Shown: in pieces, positions 58,604 through 64,000 of the stretch | Position numbering within the stretch: position 1 is the first letter of the stretch | Layout: each line of letters starts with the position of its first letter | Notes under the pieces: model-generated | The model's database searches: none | Seen by the model: only the letters and a program-made list of their open reading frames with translations | What the model was told of the DNA's origin: nothing | Made by a program: the position numbers and the translations under genes | Source of the DNA: Hominenteromicrobium mulieris | Lineage (GTDB): Bacteria > Bacillota > Clostridia > Oscillospirales > Acutalibacteraceae | Assembly: GCF_020687165.1 (NCBI RefSeq) | Contig: NZ_JAJEQC010000005.1 | Direction: 5' to 3' (one strand) | DNA length: 64,000 nt

Positions 58604-58639
58604 CTTCCAGTTTGCCGAACTGAATATAAGGATGATCCG

Positions 58640-58671
58640 TCTGCGGTATGGGAGGACCCCCATACCGCAGA
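58640..58671. repeat. Perfect 13-pair hairpin after the TetR gene
   Basis: TCTGCGGTATGGG / CCCATACCGCAGA with a six-base loop and no U-tract. It may stall or protect the upstream message. Confidence 0.65.
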
Positions 58672-58719
58672 TACTTATCAGCCGCCCATACAGACCGGTA
58701 TGAGATTCCCGTAAAAAAT

Positions 58720-58788
58720 ACCACCTATGTTCCTAAAACAACCACCTATCGAGAATCGGTAGAAATCAGTTCTTGATTTTCCTATACT
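58720..58788 (+). promoter_or_regulatory. LytTR-type operator and promoter of the LytTR-DUF3021 operon
   Basis: Two exact copies of ACCACCTAT at 58720-58728 and 58741-58749 with a 12-base spacer, the layout bound by LytTR proteins such as AgrA. They end 10 bases before a weak -35 (TAGAAA at 58760), with TATACT at 58783: an activator position. Confidence 0.7.
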
Positions 58789-58813
58789 GTAACCGTAGCG
58801 AGGAGGTGAACCG

Positions 58814-59254
58814 ATGCAAATTGAAATCAAGATAGACGAAAATTGCAAAGAGCCAAAAATCATCGTGATGACGGACAAAATGACCGATGAAGTCAATGCA
58901 ATCATAAAAAGGCTGTCAGACGAGCAACCGCAGGTCATTGCCGGATTCAGGGACGATGTGGTCGAGGTTCTGGAACCGTCTGAAATCTACCGTGTTTTTG
59001 CAGAATCAGGTAAGGTGTTTGCCGAGACAAATCACGGCGAGTATGCGCTCCGCCTGAGGCTATACGAGGCGGAGCAACGGCTTGACAGCAAGACTTTTGT
59101 CCGAATATCAAACTCGGATATTATCAATCTGAGAAAGGTCAAGAGCTTTGATTTGAGCTTTGCCGGGACAATTTGCATTACGCTTTCAAACGGTACGGTT
59201 ACTTATGTTTCACGGCGATCCGTCGCCAAAATCAAACAACTGTTAGGAATGTGA
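58814..59254 (+). CDS. LytTR-domain DNA-binding regulator
   Basis: A 146-residue protein without a receiver domain: an N-terminal region (about 1-45, IKIDENCKEPKIIVMTDKMT) and a C-terminal LytTR domain (VVEVLEPSEIYRVFAESGKV, YALRLRLYEAEQRLDSKTFV, then RISNSDIINLRKVKSF). GAGGAGG precedes the ATG. It is paired with a DUF3021 membrane protein. In known LytTR-membrane pairs the membrane protein holds the regulator inactive and the regulator activates its own operon, which fits the direct repeats upstream. Confidence 0.9.
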   Translation: MQIEIKIDENCKEPKIIVMTDKMTDEVNAIIKRLSDEQPQVIAGFRDDVVEVLEPSEIYRVFAESGKVFAETNHGEYALRLRLYEAEQRLDSKTFVRISNSDIINLRKVKSFDLSFAGTICITLSNGTVTYVSRRSVAKIKQLLGM

Positions 59255-59264
59255 GGTGGCAGAA

Positions 59265-59729
59265 ATGAAGAAAAAACTGATTGGACGAGGTGTAATTGGT
59301 TTCCCTGTTGGCATTGCAATCGGATATGTCATTACGGTGATTATCTCAATCTGCATTGGGGATGGCTTCTTCTATCCGGTCACTCCGGAGCTTGTGAATA
59401 AAATGGGGAGCGAATTAAATGCGGTTCTCCTTCAAACCGGTCTGAGCGGAATAATGGGCACAGGCTTTGCAATGGCTTCGGTTATTTGGGAAATTGATTC
59501 GTGGAGTCTTGCAAAGCAAAGCGGGGTTTATTTTGCAATTGCTTGCGTGATTATGTTCCCCATCTCTTATTTTGCCAACTGGATGCCCCATTCGACCGCT
59601 GGAATTCTGTCTTATGTAGGCATATTCGTAGCGATCTTCCTCGCTGCTTGGGCAACTCAGTATTCTGTGTGGAAAAGGAAGATTAAGAAAATGAACGAAG
59701 GCATTAAAGATAATAACGATATGAATTGA
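59265..59729 (+). CDS. DUF3021 family membrane protein (LytTR partner)
   Basis: A 154-residue protein with four predicted helices (GVIGFPVGIAIGYVITVIIS, MGTGFAMASVIW, VYFAIACVIMFPISYF, ILSYVGIFVAIFLAAWATQY) and a basic cytoplasmic tail (KRKIKKMNEG). It follows the LytTR gene by 10 bases; GAGGTGG supports ATG 59265. DUF3021 proteins act as inhibitors of their neighbouring LytTR regulators in streptococci (family knowledge). Confidence 0.88.
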   Translation: MKKKLIGRGVIGFPVGIAIGYVITVIISICIGDGFFYPVTPELVNKMGSELNAVLLQTGLSGIMGTGFAMASVIWEIDSWSLAKQSGVYFAIACVIMFPISYFANWMPHSTAGILSYVGIFVAIFLAAWATQYSVWKRKIKKMNEGIKDNNDMN

Positions 59730-59782
59730 TCCCACCGCTCTGCATCCTGCGCTTTGCTTGAACAATAGAATAAACCACATAC

Positions 59783-59828
59783 ATAGCCGCTTGGTTTTCA
59801 AAAGAAATCAGGCGGCTATTTCTATTTT
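59783..59828 (+). terminator. Terminator of the LytTR-DUF3021 operon
   Basis: ATAGCCGC / GCGGCTAT stem followed by a T-rich tract. Confidence 0.75.
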
Positions 59829-59949
59829 GAAGGATCTTTTCGTTTCCGGGTTTGTCACGGACAGGGCGGGAAAGCGGGTTCAAACGCGGCATACCTTTTC
59901 GTTATAATAGAACCAAAGGATAATTCTGTAGAGCAAAAGGGGGACGCGT

Positions 59950-61809
59950 ATGAAAAATGGGAAACGGGCGGTAAGCTTTATTCTGGCGGTGGTGCTATTG
60001 TGCACATCGTTTGCAGGATGCGGCATGGTGCAGCAGGACAAGGCGTATTTGGAGCAGGTGGCGGCGGCCGTGACGGAGACGCAGAGCATTTTAAAGGACG
60101 TGGAAGCTGCGGCGGACGAGCTTTCCGGGCAGAGCAGCATTGTGTACGAGAATTCTGTGAATGCAGAGGGCTTTGACGTGCTGGACGAGTATTATACTTT
60201 GTGCACGGAGAAACTAAACGCGCTTAACGACGCGGTGGGCGCGGTGCGGCAGCAGATGCAGAGCCTCGAGCGTTGCGACGCGCCGAAAACCGAAAAGGGC
60301 AAGGCTGTGGAAGCGGAGCAGAAGGCTTACTTTGAGGACGCACTTGAGGTGATCGGCGGCATTCAGGAGGCGCTGACATTTTACACGGCGCAGTATGACG
60401 CTTTGCAGCCGCTTGTAACGGCTACGGTCGGCGACCGCAGCGACGAGCAGGCGTACCTCATTTCCGTTTACGAGGCGGCGGGCAATGTGAAAACGGCACT
60501 CAGTACGTTGGACACGCCGGAGTGGCTCAATGATCTGTGGCCGAAATACGTTGCGAACCTTGATGTGATGACGAAATACATGGAATCGCGCTCGTGGGGC
60601 CTTGCGTGGTCGGACGTTTTGAGACTGTATTCCGCAAACCAGCTTATCTCGCGCGTGGGCATTACTTCCGGGCGGCACGAGGAGACGATGTTCGATTTAT
60701 ACAGCCGCGAATATAACCACGCCGCGTTTTTGCTCGATGAGAACCTTGACGCGTATGCGGATGAGATCCTGGCGGCCTGCGAGGGCGGCAAAGATGTTGG
60801 CGCGTATGACGCGCAGGCGCCGATCGTGTTCTCGGACTACTCGACCGTGGAGGAGATTTTTCCGAATTTGTACCCCTCGATGGATTCGGCGATCAACCTG
60901 CTTTTATATACGGACAAGGGCTACACCGACGTGATGGTGACGGCGGAAATTGCGGGCTTTACGCAGAAATATGAGCAGAAAGTGACACTGACGCCGAAGA
61001 TGACGTATTTGATGATTAAGCCGCCGGTGCTCACCGATATGCCCGACCTTTCAACGACGAAGGACACGCAGATGACGCTGCGCGTGGAAAACACGATCAC
61101 GGGCGAGGCGATTATTCAGGAGACGAAGAACATTGAGCTGCACAGCGTATACGATTATAAAAATTACAGCGATGAATTCGGCATCATCCAGAACGACAAC
61201 ATCTTGGCGTGGATGACGCCGGAAACGGACGGCATTTTGCAGGTGCGCCGTAATGCGGTATCGTGGCTGGAGCAAAGCTTCGGCACGGAATACGGTATGC
61301 TGCCGGGGTATCAGCCGGCGTACGGCTTTACGTCCGACCAAGGCGCGTACATCACGTATTATCAGGTGGCGGCGATACAGAGCGCCATCAGCAGCATGGG
61401 CGTACGCTACAACATGGGGCCGTATTCGTTCAGTGCGAGCCAGCGCGTTTTGATGCCCGACGCAGTTTTAGAGAACGGCTCCGGAATTTGCATCGAAACG
61501 GCGGTTTTAATGGCGAGCGTGCTGGAATCCGCAAGCATGCACGCGATGATTGTGTTCACGCCGGGACACGCGCAGACAGCGGTGGAAACGTGGAGCGGAT
61601 CCGGGCAATACTTCCTCATTGAGACGACGATGCTGCCGTTTACGGCGACGCAGGACGCGCTGCAGTCGCTCATTCAGCCACTGAGCGCGGAGGAATGGGC
61701 GAACTACTTGTACAACAAGGAGCAGGAGGCGCAGCAATCCGGCGGCATGGTGTATGTAGTGGATTGCGATTTGGCACCGGTGCTGAACATTCAGGGATTA
61801 AACTACTGA
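59950..61809 (+). CDS. Lipoprotein with C-terminal transglutaminase-like domain
   Basis: A 619-residue protein with a lipobox (VLLCTSFAGC, lipid Cys at about residue 21). The region 30-280 is helical and the middle is beta-rich (about 290-400). A C-terminal transglutaminase-like core has Cys in NGSGICIETAVLMASVLE, His in FTPGHAQTAVETW and a Glu (normally Asp) in YFLIETTMLPF. Such exported cysteine peptidase-like domains process wall or protein substrates. AAAAGGGGG precedes the ATG. It lies 10 bases from another lipoprotein gene, so they form an operon. Confidence 0.75.
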   Translation: MKNGKRAVSFILAVVLLCTSFAGCGMVQQDKAYLEQVAAAVTETQSILKDVEAAADELSGQSSIVYENSVNAEGFDVLDEYYTLCTEKLNALNDAVGAVRQQMQSLERCDAPKTEKGKAVEAEQKAYFEDALEVIGGIQEALTFYTAQYDALQPLVTATVGDRSDEQAYLISVYEAAGNVKTALSTLDTPEWLNDLWPKYVANLDVMTKYMESRSWGLAWSDVLRLYSANQLISRVGITSGRHEETMFDLYSREYNHAAFLLDENLDAYADEILAACEGGKDVGAYDAQAPIVFSDYSTVEEIFPNLYPSMDSAINLLLYTDKGYTDVMVTAEIAGFTQKYEQKVTLTPKMTYLMIKPPVLTDMPDLSTTKDTQMTLRVENTITGEAIIQETKNIELHSVYDYKNYSDEFGIIQNDNILAWMTPETDGILQVRRNAVSWLEQSFGTEYGMLPGYQPAYGFTSDQGAYITYYQVAAIQSAISSMGVRYNMGPYSFSASQRVLMPDAVLENGSGICIETAVLMASVLESASMHAMIVFTPGHAQTAVETWSGSGQYFLIETTMLPFTATQDALQSLIQPLSAEEWANYLYNKEQEAQQSGGMVYVVDCDLAPVLNIQGLNY

Positions 61810-61819
61810 GGAGACAAAC

Positions 61820-63106
61820 ATGACACGAACGAAACGAATGACGGCGGCTGTGCTGACGCTTGTATTGCTTTTGAATTTTGCGGGCTGCGGCGCGAAAAAC
61901 ACGCTGTTTGACCGAGTGAGCGGCGCGGGAAAATTTGCGGCGGAAAGCCTGACGATTTACGAAGAAAAAGAAAGCTTTGCGGCGGAACCGAAAACGGTGC
62001 GGGACGCAAAGCAAGCGGAAGTAATTTTTGGCGCGTTGAAAGATGTGACGCTCGGCGAAGTTGTAAAGACGGACGACAAATACACGCGGTATATTTTTAC
62101 ATTTGCGGACGCAAGCGGCAGCAAAATGAGCTTTACGCTGCGTGAGGACGGGTGTGTTGTATTAGGCGGCAAGACATATGATGCGCTCGGCACGGACACG
62201 GTGTTTGAGGCGGCGGGGATAGACCCGGACGAGGAGACGGCGGAATCAAAAACGGAAGCGTCCTCCGAAGCTTCAAATGCGCAGACGGAGCCTGAAGTGA
62301 CGCCCGAGCCGGAAGTGACCGTGACCCCGGAGCCGACGGCGGAACCGACACCTGAAGCGACGTACACGTTGGTTGATTACGACGGCGGGGTGTTTACGAT
62401 GCAGCTGCCGCAGGGGTGGCAGATTATAACCGGCGGCGAATACGCGGGCTATTCCATCCGCGCGTGGGACCCGAATGACCCGGATGTGCAGATCTTCTAT
62501 TACGGTGAGCTTGGCCCGTACTTTAAGAGTGCGGAAGCGAAGGCGCAGTATCAATCGATGAGCACGAGCAATGACCCGCTGACATATTTGCCGGTGCTGG
62601 AGGACCCGACGCTTGCGGGGTGCTTAAACGCGATGGACGATTACCAAGACGCTTACGACGGCATCATGCCCCAGAGTTTTGCATTTGCAAAAATTCAAAA
62701 CATGACAGTTTTGAGCGAAACGCCCATTACGACGCCGCTTGCAAGCTACGCGGTTTCGGAAGCTTCGATCTTAGCGAGCCTTACATCGGAAACAGGGGCG
62801 GCCTGCACGGGTATGTTTGAGGGCAGCATTTTAGACGCGGGCGGCTATGAAATCAACGGTGTGGACGTGACGCCTTCACGCGGTGCCGCGAACATTTTCG
62901 GCATCATTGCGCCGGAGGGAAAATTTGAGACGGTGGCGCCGATCTTGATACAGTCTTTGACGAGCTTTACATTTACGGACGAGTACATTCAGGAAGCGAT
63001 ACGGCAGGGAAACATGCAGGCGGAAAACGCGGCCGAGGTTTCGCGCCGGAATAACGAAATGATGGAGCGTGTTGTGAATGATTTTTGCGAATATATTCGG
63101 CAATAA
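61820..63106 (+). CDS. Lipoprotein of unknown function with acidic Pro/Thr-rich linker
   Basis: A 428-residue protein with a lipobox (LLLLNFAGC), a small N-terminal domain (30-130), an unstructured acidic linker of Pro-Glu-Val-Thr repeats (PEVTPEPEVTVTPEPTAEPT, about 150-180) and a C-terminal domain (about 185-428) of unknown fold beginning TYTLVDYDGGVFTMQLPQGW, which suggests a surface-bound binding domain. Translationally close to the upstream lipoprotein and probably acting with it. Confidence 0.72.
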   Translation: MTRTKRMTAAVLTLVLLLNFAGCGAKNTLFDRVSGAGKFAAESLTIYEEKESFAAEPKTVRDAKQAEVIFGALKDVTLGEVVKTDDKYTRYIFTFADASGSKMSFTLREDGCVVLGGKTYDALGTDTVFEAAGIDPDEETAESKTEASSEASNAQTEPEVTPEPEVTVTPEPTAEPTPEATYTLVDYDGGVFTMQLPQGWQIITGGEYAGYSIRAWDPNDPDVQIFYYGELGPYFKSAEAKAQYQSMSTSNDPLTYLPVLEDPTLAGCLNAMDDYQDAYDGIMPQSFAFAKIQNMTVLSETPITTPLASYAVSEASILASLTSETGAACTGMFEGSILDAGGYEINGVDVTPSRGAANIFGIIAPEGKFETVAPILIQSLTSFTFTDEYIQEAIRQGNMQAENAAEVSRRNNEMMERVVNDFCEYIRQ

Positions 63107-63164
63107 ACGGCGATTAGCGCCGCGAACGTTGCAAAACGTTTAACCACGTTGACGCGGGTGGCGG

Positions 63165-64000
63165 TTAATCCTCAACGTAAGGCAAGATCATGTTTTGGAA
63201 GGCGCTGAGCATTTTACTGTGGCGAATGACGAAATGGATGGCGGGGGCTTTGCTTTTGGACAGCATGACCCACTCGTTTTCGTGGATTTGAATTTGGATA
63301 TTGCGGAACGCGGGTTTCTCCGCAAAACGGACGGTGTAGTTTAGGTGCTGTTCAGCGAATATTTTGGTGGCTTTAAGGTGCGCTGTGTATTCTTCATAGG
63401 TGTACGTGACGGTGTTTTCGATGAATGCGTTTGAAAGCGAGAGCGTGAGGGGGCTTGCCCGGAACGCTTCTTCGCTTACATGCGGGAGCTCGTCGATGAC
63501 GGTGTTTACAGTGAGAATTTGCTCGATATTTTCCGTTTGCTGTTTGAGTGTGGCGTTGATGCTTTCTGCGTCTGCTGTCGACATGCCGCTGCGCTTTAGA
63601 ATGCGTCCGAGCAGATCTTCCGGCATGGTATAAAGCGGCGGAGCGGAGAGAATGTTTTGCCGTGCGCCGACGGTGGCTGCGTCGTTTTTGAGGAATGCGC
63701 GGAACAGATCGGCCTGTGGGGCTTTATAAATTTCCATTAAGGGCTGCGCTTTTTGCAGCAGGTGATCTGCGATGCGGCGGCTGTGCTGCACCTCTTCACG
63801 GTTATTCGTGAAATGGTAATGGCCGTCTTCGTGAAAGCCGTTTATGCACTCGCCGGTGAGCGCAGCGGCGCCGGAGACGTAATGAAAGTGGCAGTAGACG
63901 GTGTTCTGCACGCCTTTTAAGTAGTACGGCGAGACCTGCCCCGTCATGTAAATGGGGATCCAGCTCTCTAACCCGAGCATCATTTCTTCAAACGGGCGGT
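63165..64000 (-). CDS. Unrecognised protein, 5' end beyond the window
   Basis: The minus-strand frame stays open past the ATG at 63983 to the window edge, so the gene starts outside. The visible 278 residues have a HFHYVSGAAALTGECINGFH segment and YHFTNNREEVQHSRRIADHL, with many His, Glu and Tyr, mixed helices and strands, and no membrane segment. No family could be recognised. It is convergent with the lipoprotein operon. Confidence 0.55.
   Translation of the reverse strand, partial: RPFEEMMLGLESWIPIYMTGQVSPYYLKGVQNTVYCHFHYVSGAAALTGECINGFHEDGHYHFTNNREEVQHSRRIADHLLQKAQPLMEIYKAPQADLFRAFLKNDAATVGARQNILSAPPLYTMPEDLLGRILKRSGMSTADAESINATLKQQTENIEQILTVNTVIDELPHVSEEAFRASPLTLSLSNAFIENTVTYTYEEYTAHLKATKIFAEQHLNYTVRFAEKPAFRNIQIQIHENEWVMLSKSKAPAIHFVIRHSKMLSAFQNMILPYVED

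Noticed and set aside
1..64000. CRISPR arrays, rRNA and tRNA genes
   Set aside because: No spaced direct-repeat array, no rRNA motif and no clover-leaf with a TTCRANY arm was seen by eye; weak tRNA candidates could only be excluded with a covariance search.

Overview
The window looks like a chromosomal segment of a Gram-positive anaerobe of the class Clostridia, probably Oscillospiraceae/Ruminococcaceae-like. Pointers are: sigma-A promoters (TTGACA/TATAAT with 17-base spacers) and AGGAGG ribosome sites throughout; a SpoIID/LytB protein; an FprA flavodiiron protein and several Fe-S proteins; families common in Clostridia (DUF4867, DUF4830, CmpB-type membrane proteins, LytTR-DUF3021 pairs); and a lysyl-tRNA synthetase with a MetRS-type tRNA-binding tail. 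The backbone genes favour G/C-ending codons. Two inserted stretches differ from them, the second being clearly AT-richer. Species assignment is inference only. Layout: (1) 1-2.05 kb is the end of a class M sirtuin operon: a flavin/ferredoxin protein (5' end cut by the window), a zinc-type macrodomain ADP-ribosyl hydrolase and a SirTM-like ADP-ribosyltransferase. (2) 2.1-10.9 kb is a mobilizable integrative element. A leftward regulatory operon (excisionase-like, HTH, sigma-like) faces a rightward block of primase, P4/D5-type helicase, a structured noncoding region that may be oriT, a MobV relaxase with a frameshift, RhuM and a large serine recombinase. (3) 10.9-15 kb mixes a lone pilin-like protein, HAD and cysteine-rich proteins with remnants of deoB, an acyltransferase, an AraC regulator and a GyrI-like domain. 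(4) 14.9-47.2 kb is backbone: SpoIID, citrate synthase, an oxidoreductase and NahK-like kinase, a GHKL sensor-like protein, ABC-F, an ECF sigma pair, a cation antiporter, a potABCD polyamine importer behind a long structured leader, an orphan sugar-ABC ATPase, FprA, RarA, pantothenate salvage (coaX plus ECF S component), a polyferredoxin, greA and lysS. (5) 47.4-57.2 kb is an S51 peptidase gene followed by a second mobile element of about 9.2 kb. It has a Tn916-type tyrosine integrase, a repressor/excisionase switch with palindromic operators, an RSF1010-like oriT, a MobQ relaxase with genes nested in other frames, and a TetR-ABC-permease cargo. (6) 57.4-59.8 kb has a small membrane-protein/TetR operon and a LytTR-DUF3021 pair behind a two-site LytTR operator. 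(7) 59.9-64 kb returns to backbone with two lipoproteins and a partial unknown gene. How the parts work together: the sirtuin and macrodomain would write and erase ADP-ribose on a protein carrier. The two elements are mobilization-type, since each has a relaxase but no type IV secretion genes are visible, so they would need a helper. The best candidates for undescribed biology are the structured potA leader whose helix covers the Shine-Dalgarno site, the overlapping genes inside the MobQ relaxase, the LytTR operator, and the operon linking the sirtuin pair to a ferredoxin-flavoprotein.
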